Positions 11,355 to 23,900 of a stretch of 64,000 bases of DNA are shown here, in pieces. Position 1 is the first letter of the stretch; each line of letters opens with the position of its first letter. The notes under the pieces are model-generated. The model was not told the origin of the DNA, ran no database searches, and was given only the letters and a program-made list of their open reading frames with translations. The position numbers were made by a program, and so were the translations under genes. This stretch comes from Gari tellinella (taxonomy: Eukaryota; Mollusca; Bivalvia; Cardiida; Psammobiidae): positions 66,237,848-66,301,847 of the forward strand of contig OV277871.1 of NCBI GenBank assembly GCA_922989275.2. Direction: 5' to 3'.

Positions 11355-13845
11355 ACATATTCAATCCTAGTGACGAGTATACTCATCATTTACAAATTAC
11401 CAATATGTGCGATGCAAAAGCTTTTTGTCATTTTGAAATACATTGTAAAAACTGGTCGAGGCTACAGCTCCCGCATTTGATCTGTGTGTTCTGCTGCCAT
11501 TAAAACCAAATTAAAGACACAAACACTGATACCTTGTGCATAGTGCAATACTAACGTCTCAACATGAAAATCGTATTTGATAAGATAACGCTACTATATG
11601 CATCCTAAGCGTTGGTTGGTGGTTAAATTTAAGTCTTACAGGGTCATTGGTGTATAAGTTAACATGTTCTGTATGAGTAAGAAAAACAACAAATTCTAAA
11701 GAAAAATAGTCTATACCATAAATCTTATCAATAGGAACCTTAAACTACATGTACTAGTTATAAAACAGACAGGCAATGCCGGAACAACACAGTGAACACA
11801 CATGTAACTTTGCAACAGTATCGCATGTGTGGGTTTCTAATACATAAGGTAAAAGCGCATAACAATAAGAAGCACCAAGTAAACAGGATGACCTGTTTAT
11901 ATATCTTTCAGGTCAGTTTTGTATAAGTGTAAAAAGTTATTTATTTGGGTTATACTTGTTAAGAATAGATAACGGTTACCCTTTTTCATTAAACATATTG
12001 AAAATACAAATAAGTTCAATAATATATTTGCTGACTAATAGTATATGTATAGTTTGTAAGCAATCAAGATGCTGAATTAATAGATCCTTAAGGTGGCGTC
12101 TGGTCAGATGTTCACAGTTTACTCTATTGTGTTCTGATATATATTGTCTAAACAACTTATATACTAGTTAGTTTTCAAAAGTGTACATATCCATATGAAC
12201 ATTACAGCACACACAAAGTCAGCAGTTGTATTAGCTCAATATAAAACTTTCAGTGGGCAAAATAATAACAAGAATCTTTACATCACTGGACAATCGTCAC
12301 TGAAAGACATTCCTAGAAATATGATTTAACACACACAAAAATAAATGTTTGATTGAGTTAGATTTTACGGCATCGTGACAAAATGTTCATTTTAATTAAC
12401 TTTCTGCACAATATATATGAATTTTATGATAATTGGTGAAAAAGATTTGGAACCAAATGAGACACCGAGTAGACCGGTATCTCATCTGAGTTCGAACTGT
12501 TTCACTAACTTCAAGTATATTCTGATACAAAATTAAGATAATTTATCTATGGTAATTGTTACAGAAACCAATTACATATCATGTTATTTACAGTCGAATC
12601 CGATATTTCGAACTATCTTAACTTGATATTATACGGTAGAAATTTATTATTCATACCTCGTTTAAACATATCCTTTCTTCAAAGTTAAAACATGGTTTAG
12701 ACACCAACGGATATGTTGGACGTATTGATCTAGATATCGATGTTTGCCTCTTTTTCCGTTAAAAACAGTTTGAATATAATGTGTATCCTAATTTACAGTG
12801 TCCCGTTTCATATATGTAATTTCAAGTCGGTGTTGTCATAATAACCGTAAAGTAACGTACCACTTTTACGATCATTAATAAGAAACACAATTGATGGTAT
12901 TGAGAATGATGACAGGTTAAAGAACGGTGAACGCATTATATGATAACATCTATTAATTTGTCGGCGGCTGTATCCGTATAAATTAGATTCAAACTATGGT
13001 ATTTTATAGTTCTAATTTACTACACCGACTTACAATTCAGCAATTATGTTTAAATTGACATGAGATACGAACGAAAATCATAATGACAATCATCACAGAC
13101 ACATAAATGAACACGTAATAAAATATCTGTTTCCCTGAAATAATTACATGTTTAGAATCAGACACTACGAGATCTATTTTAAGAGTCACCATATACCTCT
13201 TAACTGTTTTATGGGCGCTTAGTTTAACAAGTGCCTGAAGAACAATCGGTTAACCCATTGATCCATATTGATGAAAATACACATTCATTAAGGTGTACTC
13301 GGAGTACGATCAGAATTCAAACTATTAGTCATTCTGGTTGAGCTTCCATTATTGATAAATGATGTAAATACTGGTTTTGAATTATTCAGTAGGTCATATT
13401 GTTGAAGTAGACTATACAACTGGTATATGCAGAATACATGTATACAGCAAACTATAACAGTTGTCATTATGTACATTACTTTGAGTGAAGATGTACATGC
13501 TGTTGGAGATCTGAAGACATTTGAGCTGTGTCGTGACAAAACCTGCCTTATTTCATTGCAACAGTGTACAGGCAATTTATGTTCTCATCACAGGCTCTGT
13601 ATCAGTGATTGTCTACACTGCCAACTACCGTAGATAATACTGCTAAATACAATGCTTTAGATGACTGTTTGTGTCAAACAGGGTAAGGCCAGCCGTCACG
13701 TCAAAGACGCGGCGGCTGGCCTTGAACAAAAAAGTTTGCGATGCAATTCGGCAGGTTTTGTCATGGCACATATCATTTGTATAATCGTTGTTTAGCATTA
13801 TACGAATACTATTATCTAAACTTTGCTAAGCGGTCACTTAAAGTA
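11355..13845. other. Non-genic part of copy A
   Basis: At about 11658 copy B carries a 406-bp insertion that is absent here. A decayed core lies at 12446-12503. At 13676-13738 a different palindrome (arms AAGGCCAGCCGTCACG and CGGCGGCTGGCCTT) sits in the position usually held by the common core. A 95-codon minus frame at 13288-13575 is rejected as coding. Confidence 0.45.
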
Positions 13846-14183
13846 CAGCACTCCCTCTCTTCAACGACATCCAATGGGAGACAAACATTTTGTGCGTTGT
13901 TCGGAGGGAGTCGTTATAGAGAGGGAAGTTGGCTACATTTGCAAACAGCTTGAATCCAGATCCAGTTACGCGGCGTCTGATCTGGATTCAAGCTGTTTGT
14001 CACTCGTCATTATGTGTTTTCTGTCAAAATGTCATTTATGTAAGAAAAACAGCAGAAAACAATTTTAAGCAGACGATATTGCAGCAGTGCAAGCATTAGA
14101 CATAATTGCCTTGGGAACATCGACAAATGTCGTTGTAAGGAGGGAGTCGTTGTTCGGAGGGCCGTTGTAGGGAGGGAACATTG
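13846..14183. mobile_element. M3 MITE (TA target, CTCCCTC ends)
   Basis: TA flanks. The left end is CAGCACTCCCTCTCTTCAAC and the right end is its inverted relative GTTGTAGGGAGGGAACATTG. It carries the common palindromic core at about 13940-14002, but the left half of the core is deleted here and complete in copy B (53648-53992). Confidence 0.65.
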
Positions 14184-14363
14184 TAATACAAATTAACGGA
14201 TAATACAGATTAAAGATTCATGCAGTACAAAAATAAAACAAAAATCCCTTTAAGAGATTTATACATGAAGCAGTCGCTTGTCCTTGAAGTACATGTAATT
14301 CATATTTCTTAAAAGAGTTGCCTCTTAAACAAACATGAACGTTTGACTGTAGTAAATCTGGTA

Positions 14364-14556
14364 CAGTCGAACTTCGATATCTCGAAGTCGGTTTTGTCGA
14401 ACATACCCGTATTTCAAAGTTAAAACGTGGCTAAGCCACGTTTTAACTTTGAAATATGTGTATGTTCGACTTTACCGAGCATGAAATAAATCAGTTCATA
14501 TGTCGAACTATCGGATAGTTCGAGTTAAACGAGTTCGAGATATCGAAGTTCGACTG
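14364..14556. mobile_element. M4 MITE (CAGTCGAACTTCGATATC ends)
   Basis: Inverted ends CAGTCGAACTTCGATATC and GATATCGAAGTTCGACTG, preceded by TA. An inner palindrome reads AACGTGGCTAAGCCACGTT. Conserved in copy B at 54177-54359 and partly at 22189-22323. Confidence 0.7.
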
Positions 14557-14755
14557 CACTTTCTTATTCGGACATCTAGTACATGTAAGCTCGTACGTAT
14601 TGGTATTTGTCTAAGACGATATTTGTTATTGTAGGCTGTCTGTTTAAATGTTGTTCTTTTTTCTTGATACTCTATAAGTAATTTGGTAACAATATCCCTT
14701 TGTTCCTTTTAGTGATGCTGTTTGCGAAATGGTAAAGTATCGAACTCTTCACCGT

Positions 14756-14984
14756 TCAGTTGAGCTCGAAGACCCCAAGCTGATGTGCACCTTGGAAATT
14801 GGCGATGTATTTCTGTTGGTCACGATCGAAACTAATCAATATTTCTTCTCCAGGATACATGTACATTGTGGTCTGTGTCATCAGTTCGTGCCGCATCGCA
14901 CCTCTGGTTGCCGTGAACTCTTTGATGGCGTGCTGGGAGGACTGGCTCTTGCGTTGATGAATGTTATATTGTAGTTTGATATTT
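14756..14984 (-). CDS. TNF ligand exon 5: C-terminal TNF domain
   Basis: 229 nt from acceptor cttacag to a TGA stop at 14756-14758. It contains YMYPGEEILISF and ends HQLGVFELN, the usual closing strand of TNF ligands. The copy-B exon (55309-55537) differs at eight third positions, all synonymous. An 81-codon plus-strand frame over the same bases is a shadow. Confidence 0.88.
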
Positions 14985-17900
14985 CTGTAAGTATAAATTC
15001 GACATAGGAAATAAAGGAGATGAGGGTGTCATGTAAAGGTTGACAACTAATTTCAAACTATTAGGCTTATGAACAAGCTGTGTTCACTTTAATGTCAATA
15101 TCTATAAGCGTCAAATATATATGTCAACTATGCAAAAGTTATCTATGTATTTAGGCACTGCATTTGTATTGGCTATTGTTTTATAAGCAAGTTTGTGTAT
15201 CATGGGCCGGAGGCCTACATTGCTTGTCATTGGCATATACTCTGTTTTGATATTATTGTTAACAATATTGTTACAAAGTCATAATGTATAAAAGAATTTC
15301 TTGAGAAGTACCGACGAGAGTGTCAAAAAGCTTTAAATAGTTTGGATCCTGATCAGGCGCCGAGTAACTCGGTGTCTGGTTAGGATCCAAACTATTTGCA
15401 AAGTCAGTTGCTGTCGCCGCTGGCGGGGAAAGAATTAAATTGACTTACGCAGTTGTGTTCAGAGTGGTACTGTAGTAGAGCTTGGAGAATATTTGATAGT
15501 ATCCGCCATTAACGAACTCTATGCTGTCCTTACTATTGGACAAACGCAGGTTTCCCTGTCCGGAATGCTCTTCCGCCTTCCATCTCAGATAGAGCATGTT
15601 ACCTGTTAAAGTTAAAACTTTGTTAAAACTTTAGAAATAAAAGGCATATAACAATTGTTTAATGAATATGTTGTCGGGGTGCCGAAGGTGATTAAGACGA
15701 TTGACTCACTCTAAGCTAGTTTTCTTCATATCCTTCATATAAATTAAACATGTATTTCAACATATTCAGCGGACGAATAATGTAATTTAGTGTTTCATTT
15801 AAAGATTAAAAATACATACATTAATATGTGGTGATTATTTAGAACGTATTTATTTGTCAACTATTTCATGATTGATATTCCCGATTTAGGTCAATAATAC
15901 TTCAAGCTGTTCAAAAGTCAGAAAGATTATGTCGTAATAACGGGCAGTATTTTGGCAAAAAAAATAAGGCTGAATGCCAAATCATGACGTAAATTGTATG
16001 TAACAGGGATATTCCCTACATGCCTCAATTCCTCAAAAACGAATGTGAACTCTTTGCCTATCGATAGCGACTTGGCTAGGTTTTGCAATTAGTTTGGATC
16101 CAGATCAGACGCCGCGTAATGTGGTGTCTGATCTGGATCCAAACTTGTTTACACTCCTTTTATAGCTCGTCTGGTTAAAGTTCAAGACGAACTTATGCTA
16201 TACCCCCGACGTCGTCGTTGTCGTGAACAGTGTGAACAATTTTAGGAAAATGCCCATTTCTTCTATTTCCCTGAAGTGATTGCATTGATGTTTGATATGC
16301 ACGTGTATATGGACAATATCTTACAATGCACACAACATTTTTTATCCCTGTGACATTGACCTTGACCTTAGGGTCTGCGTTTAAAATTTGAGTTCTGCAT
16401 TTAGGTTTCGAAAAATCTTATAACTCCCATGTTCCTAGAGGTATTGCTGTCATATTTGGTATGCAATTGTGATAGAACACACTTTATAAATTACTTCCCT
16501 TTAGAAGTATGAAAACAGAAACAAGTAATTCAATTACCCGAAAACGTTTAAATATTTTTATTATTTTTTTATCATTATAAAACTTACTAATGTTTAGAAA
16601 TTCAACCGATAAAACATAAATTTTCTCACAAAACTACCCCTGTTTCCTATAGCGAACAATGATCACGAATATTTTTGTCTCCAACATGTGTGAGATATTT
16701 GATGACGTCACTCTAACGTCACAATCTTTAAAGGCGTTAAATATTACGTCACTAGGATTCCCCAAAAAAGCTTATTGCTTTACAATAAAACGTGAAATTG
16801 CTAGTTATGTGAGAAAAAGAATCTGTCACTCGTCGATGTTTATGAAAAGTTTATCTCAAACTCGTATAGAATAGAAAAGTTATTAGGCTCGCCATGTATT
16901 ATGTTCATGTACAATATCTGAAATAAAATATGTTTAAACCAAAGGCTCGCTTAATAACATTTCAATTCTAGACTAGTTTGAGATCAACTTGTCTTAAACA
17001 TCGACGAGTGACAGATCCTATATATCTGTATACATTTTTAAAAACTATGTTTGGAACGGGATGATTAGCATATAGCTTGAAGAAAACCATATGGCTTCAT
17101 GCAAGGGAATAAACTGTTGCAAAGACCCAATATGAATTTGAGGCAACTTTATATGGAATTTACTAACCCAATACGGTATTTATGGGGTCTTCTCGTGACC
17201 TCGATTGACCAATGAGATGTCAAGAATTTAGCAGGAGGTAAGATAATGCGCATTATGGTAAATTTTTGTTATAGAGAAGGCCATTACCTTGAGCTACAAA
17301 GTCATCACTGGTCACTTGAATCACTGACCTCGGCCGGGTCATGATTTCATTGACCATGCTGGCGACGCTCGAAAAGTCTTCCTTCAGTCCAGCAATACCT
17401 GTAATGTAGAAATAAAGTCAGAATCACGAGTATTCAACAGCCACTCAAAAGGTCTAACATGCTTTATAAATATGCAGGTATTATTGTGGTCGTGACTGTG
17501 GTAAATGGGTCATATTACGTCACAATTGCAGTTAAAGGGTTAATACAGTATACGATATGATAACTGAGTGAATACTTACAACAACACTAATCAATTGCGT
17601 TCGTTGTTTACAAACAAACTACGTCTTTGTATACCCCACCCTTCTTATTACAGATAACGAGCTAATTACATTAAGATTAAGACAATGGTTGCATATTATT
17701 AACTCTGAAACTGTTTATAGAAAATTCCAGCTTCCAAATAAGTCTTGTCAAATTTTAACGGTTTATGATTGATATTAACAATATATTGCAAAAGGACAAA
17801 CAGTGCAGACCATGATCAGAAGGTGCCCACTGGGTCTACACTGTTTGCATTGGCTACTAAGTATTGTACTTTTCACAGGTACACTGTGTGCTAATGCCGC

Positions 17901-20900
17901 GTAAACTGGTCGTTATACCCCCATTACACGAGACGGCGATCTATGGCGCTATGATGTCATTCTGAAAATAGCAATGATGTCATTCTAAATATAGATACAC
18001 AAACAACGCCCTCTACCCAAGCACAGGGGTAAGGAAAAGTAAATGGGTTATGTCCCCCTATAATTGGCTCTATTTAGACTATTCAATCATGTCTGTACTT
18101 GTGAAGTGCCAGGTGTTAAGGGTTTGTTGACTCTGACTAAATACTGGGTATACGATGTTGACTCTTCATTGTGTCTTAAATCAACAGTGCACAGCGTGTG
18201 TTGACTCTGTCTGAATAGGGTCTGTCCCTTCGTGTAGTTTTCATTGTGTCCTAAATCAGTGGTGTACAGGGTTTGTTGACTTTGGCTGAATACCGTCCGA
18301 CTCTTTGTGTACTTTCCTTTGTGTCTTAAGTCAAAAATGAGAGGTTTGATATTTGAACAGATGTTATTCTAGAAATGATGTCATTCTAAAAATAGCATAC
18401 ACTCTCCATATTAATGCGCACTTAGATCATCTCAGTCATTTGAGCATGGGACGTCAGAGAGTACACATGGTAGACCGAGATACCTTATTGGGTTGTTGTT
18501 GTTGTTGTTTGTAGTTGTATTAGAAGTAGTAGTTGTGTTAATAGTATAAATAGTATGTTATCATTAGTCTTGTGCGTTAGGGAGATTCAATGTCTGCGGT
18601 ATACAAGTAAGCTGGGTATACTGTGTAGACCCGTGATCCAGCATGGCGCGAACATCCGCTTAAATCCAATATGGCGAATAATCCAACATGACCGCTCTAC
18701 CACGGCGCACATCCGCTATGGCGCGAACATCCAACATGGCCGCTCTACCTCCGCGCACATCCGCTATGGCGCGAACATCCAACATGGCCGCTCTATCTCC
18801 GCGAAAAACCATGACATCCTTATAACTATGCAAATGAGCTCCATCCTTGTTACTAAAAATAGTAACCACGCCACCGAAAGTAGGTCAAGTTACGTAATGT
18901 TACGTCATATGGCGGCCATCTTTGTTTGCCCGTAAAGTGGCCCCTATACTACTCCTATCTTTTAGAAACCATATCTTAACATGTATTCATATACAGAATA
19001 ATGGTTAATTAGATATATAAGTCACCAAAATAAAGGTCCTTAACTCTTTCAATATTAGTTGTTTTTAGAGGAGAATACCCACATACACAGGTTCATGCCG
19101 TGGCTAATATATTCATGAAGATGCAATAACTTAATTATACTTTTAGAGTTATAGGGGACACACCCTTTAAAAAAAAAAAATCTAATTCATAGCGAATAAC
19201 TCTGTGTCAATATCACTTGTGGCCGGATGAAAATACCCTGGTGAACACCCCTTGAATAATACCGGAATATCCATGAAGTTCTAAATATGACGTACACAAA
19301 CTAAAAGAGTCAAGACCAAAAACTCTGTCAATGCTAATTGTGGTTGGGTGAAAGAAAGTAACCAGGCGCACAGGTCCCACCCCCACTATCAGAGATATGC
19401 ATGCCTAAAATTTGGGACGGACGGACGGACGAACGGGTAATGGCAACTCTATACCCGCCCAAACGGACTCCAACTGCCCTATTTTGTCGGGGCTTTCACA
19501 TTGCTGAACTGCACTAGAAGTACTTCCTTTTTGGTTGGGCGCCAAAATTTGACTGACCTGAACCGGTATCGTTTATACCTTAGTCATGGGCGTCTATATA
19601 GTAAATCAAAAACAAAAATACTATAATGCCCTATTTCGGTTGATTACTTATTCATTAAAACCTTTGCCTGCTGGTCGCGACTGAACTGATTCTTGCTAAC
19701 AGTTTGAATCCAGATCAGACGCCGCGTAACGCGGCGTCTGAACTGGATGCAAACTGTTTGACATTCATCTTTAGGTTTATCTACTTAAAACTATTGATCT
19801 AGATGTTACAAAAAAAAGTTTTGCAGACGACAATTTCGAAGCAGACGATATCATCGCTAGATAAGGGTTAACATTTAGCACCGAAATTGTGATAACTGTT
19901 TCAAACCGTTTGGATTAGATGAGTCTCCAAGTATTTCGTAGCCTTATCTAAGTCCATTTTATTTAAACTATGTTAATATTTCCTGAAAACAAATGCAGAC
20001 TAATTAACCCAGAGATTCGTAGCAGACGACAGTTTTTGTTTGGCAATACATGGCGTGTTTCAGAATAAGCACACAACTCACGTTGTTTGTCACTTGTCCA
20101 CAAGTCATTGAAAGTTTCGGTTTCAGTAGGTATCACAAACAAAAATACCTAAACACTAGTAAACAGACCTACTTATAATGTTATATGGTTTAATAGTGAT
20201 AGTTTAATAGAACTCATTTACCTTGAAACAATTAATGATCAACCCATATGTACAATTACCTTTCGTCGGTCTTTGAATATTCAAGATTTTAAAATGTATT
20301 GCAAAATGAAAAACAGTGCAGACCCTGGTAAGAGGGCTTCTTCAGGAACCCTCTGATCAGAGTTTACACTGTTAGCATATGACAAGTGTACTCGTTACAT
20401 GATCACGGTGTTTAAAAGACACAAAAGTGTTGCGCTATGGGTCAATAAGAAACATTTATTTATGCTTTTCGGTGGATTACCACGATATAGCAGTGGATGA
20501 TCACTTGGTAATCCACTGCAGTGGATTATCACCAATCGCTTTTCATATGAATTTTCCCCGTAGGGCTCCCCAAGAATCGTAGTCAATCGTGTCTTATCGT
20601 TAAATTCCGGCAGTCCGATTTGTCGCGAACTACTCACCGGAAGAGCACGAATCCAAACTCGGGAGCAACGAAGTCATTCGGATGACGTCATTATACCGCC
20701 AACTGTCACGCACATGTGTTCGACATAAAACGTGGGGCTCAACACGGGATAAATAATGTACGTTCGCTTTCAATTTTTAAACAATTTCGTTTAAAAAGTG
20801 GCTTAAAAGCATAAATAAAAAGAATAACTGTGTTTTTTCAGTGCAAGATCGAATTTAATCCATTTCGTGAACATCAGACTGTTATATTTTCACTCGTGGC

Positions 20901-23900
20901 TTCGCCACTCGTGCAAATATAACGTCTGATGTTCACTCAATGGATTAAATTTCGATCTTACACTGAAAAAAAACAGTTATCCTCTATATCATTAAAGGTA
21001 AACTTTTTTTTCCTTTTCATTTAAACGGAAAGGAATAACGCCTCAATGAAATATGTTTCACTTGTGATTATAACTACTTTTTAAGGGATCGTTAGTTCGA
21101 TCCCCAGCCGGACCAAGTCCTTCGGATGAGAATTTGTAAAATCAAATGTCCGACGTATCAGTGCTTTACACTGGGCATCATAAAGAACCAGATAACTCTG
21201 TCGGTAATAAGAGTAAGGCATCGCGCCTGCGTTTTCTGTGTCCACTTCCCTCTCTCTAGGGTGCCCAATTAGCCCATAGATGGCAGAATCGGACTTACAC
21301 AAACAAACAAATAAGTACTACATGTTGTACAACCTTGCAATTAAAGACCCTACTCTGGTATTTTTTAAGATTCCACCCGACTCCACCATTGTTCTCAATA
21401 GGCATGAACGTAACTGTAAAGACATTACACATATGGCAAAGTCATCCCATTCTGTCTAGAGAGGCCCTGGAAATTATGTGGTGTAAACAGGGCTACTTGG
21501 GGCGTTTCTTTAAATAACAACTGAACAAGAACAAATGATTTCAGCCGATTCGTATATCTTAATTATTGTCTCTTAATAAACACTACAATAAAGAACACAT
21601 TATTCTTTCTCGCTTTTAAAATGAAACAATAAATACGCAAACAACACTCTTTACAACACTCAATGGGAGACAAAGATTGTTTGTGTTGTTCGGAGGGAGT
21701 TGTCATAGGGAGGGTAATTGAATACCTTCCGAGTACTGAGCATGACTTTGCTTACATTTGCAAACAGTTTAAACCTAGATCAGACACTGCGTAAAGCGGT
21801 GTCTGAGCTGGGTTATAACTGTTTACCTCTCGTCTTTATGTTTCTTCTTTGAAAATGTACAATAGATAACTTTGAGAAAAACAGCAACCAACAAATTTAA
21901 GCAAACCATACTGCAGCAGGGAAAGCGTTATACATAATTGTCTTGTTTGGGAAACATCGACAAGTGTTGCTGTAAGGAGGGAGTGGTTGTTGTGTGAACC
22001 GCTGTACAGTGAAGAATGTGTTATTCTTTCCCAATAAACGCGTTTACGCTAAAACTATTATTTGCCGTGCAAACAGTTTGGAGCCAGATCAGACGCCGGG
22101 TAACCCGGCGTCTGATCAGGCTCCAAACTGTTTGCCACTGTTTGTCTGATCAGGCTCTAAATTGTTATCCCTTCCACTGTCATTTTAAAGTCGAACCTCG
22201 ATATCTCGAACTCGCTTAACTCGAAGTATTCGATAGTTCGACACATGAACTGCTAAGCCACGTTTTAACTCTGAAATACGGGTATGTTCGATTTAGCCGA
22301 GTTCGAGATATCGAAGTTCTACTGTATTTAGCGTCCACACTGTTTGCAAATACTATCGATGTCCGGTTTGGAAGTGAAGGAACTGATGCCTTATATATTT
22401 CATCAAATGTTCGATAAACCAATATTCCCAATGCAACATTGCTAGGAAACCTTCAAACACAAAGTAAATATTGAGTGCAACATCATTCACTTGACAATTT
22501 CATTTACTCATACCTGAAACATCTACTGGACTTTTCCAGTTTCTTTATAAGACTTGTGGCAGAGGCGCGATTTTAAAGTATAGATTAACAAAACTTACCT
22601 GTCGTAAGATTCTGCAACTTAGCCTGGAAAGAAAAAACAGTAAAGGTCAATAACACTGGCGCCATTGTTATTGAAATACAAACTGAAACTGCAAAAATGA
22701 TTTCACCTAAACCTCTGAAAGGCGAAAAAAATCGTAATGTACATGTATTACATTCAATCGTGATATGTCTCCGGGTTAATGCTGTTTGGCGGTTATTTAA
22801 TATAATCTGAGGCAATTCCATACCTAATTTTGGACAATAAGTATACAGAAAACTTTTTACATACCTCCTATTCTATCTTGAAATTACAGTGGACAAAGCG
22901 TTAATATTTCCTGTTTAAACGAGAGTATGCACATACGCCGTGTAAATAAAATATAGAAAATAAATTATCATTAACAGTTCATGCGTGGGTCAAGATATGT
23001 TTTCAGGGAGCGGTCCAAACGCACCAATAAAGTGACAGAAAACCAATTGATATGTTTACATAACCGAAACAAAAAATAATCAAATGAAAGGAAATTGTGT
23101 GGCATATGGCTTTAAAATTCTGACTATGACCTTAAATGCTGATCGAACTAAAACATCTTCAAGAAAAAATCGCCGACTCTTAATTTTTAGATAATTTCTA
23201 TCGTTTGTTTTACTCTCTTTCGGGGCGAAGTAGAATTGGATTTTAAACTTCGTAATATACAATTCAAATACGACGGTTTTCATGCTTTTGATTGTCCAGA
23301 TTTGAGCTTTTGCTCAAATGTTACCAATCAAATGCTTGAAAATGATTTCAGACTCAACCCAAACCTATATAACCTTAGACACAGCCGTACAAAAGCTTTG
23401 AGTAGGAACGAATAACGCTTTAACCATATTGTGAATAAAAAACAAAGAACACAAATAGTTACCCCTTGCACCATTGATGAACCATATCTAGATACCAAGC
23501 ATGCAGAAATCAGAAGGATGCCACCGAAAATAAACACCCCTGTCTGTAAATACATTATTTTCCTAAACCTGTTGCATGTTGAAATGAGATCGACGTGCTC
23601 CTGATTTTGCAGCTGCAGTCTGTTGATGAGTCGGTCACATCGGTGGAGAACATCAATGTAATGTTGCGGATTAGTTCGGTTTAGATTATTATGGCACACG
23701 ACATTTCTTACTGAAGGACCGTTTCCAGATAGTTCATTAGTGACTTGAGGCAATGCATTGTTAGGTGCTAAGACTTGTTCTTGTTTATTAGCAGTAATGT
23801 CCACCGCGTGTTCAGGAGAAGGGTCGCCATCTTCAAAACATGTTTTTCGGGTTGTGTTATGGGTTTGAGATCGGCCATTGTCTTTGAGTTCTCCATCATT

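Larger units (their letters stand above)
1023..17951 (+). repeat. Segmental duplication, copy A
   Basis: This 16.9-kb block is repeated in the same orientation at 40149-58690. Homology starts abruptly at TCAACCAATGATAACTGG in both copies and ends inside a fold-back element (17918-17951 here, 58658-58690 in copy B). The copies are mostly collinear with scattered substitutions and many small indels. Large differences are insertions: 4259-4856 only in A; 40679-41423, 42761-43033, 51034-51439, 54519-55256 and 58361-58606 only in B. The block contains exons 3-5 of the TNF-ligand gene. Confidence 0.95.

Noticed and set aside
13288..13575. 95-codon minus frame with a hydrophobic segment, resembling a type II membrane exon
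   Set aside because: The copy-B counterpart has an in-frame stop (CGA to TGA) and several amino-acid changes in a short stretch, unlike the TNF exons, and no splice-linked partner is seen.
14729..14974. 81-codon plus frame conserved at 55282-55527
   Set aside because: It is the antisense shadow of TNF-ligand exon 5. Changes between copies fit selection on the minus strand.
16659..16874. 71-codon plus frame found in both duplication copies
   Set aside because: It overlaps hairpin element H3, ends at different places in the two copies, and has no recognisable motif.
18555..18935. 126-codon plus frame with internal repeats
   Set aside because: The frame exists because the 48-bp minisatellite is a multiple of three. 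The opposite strand is open too, and no domain is recognised.
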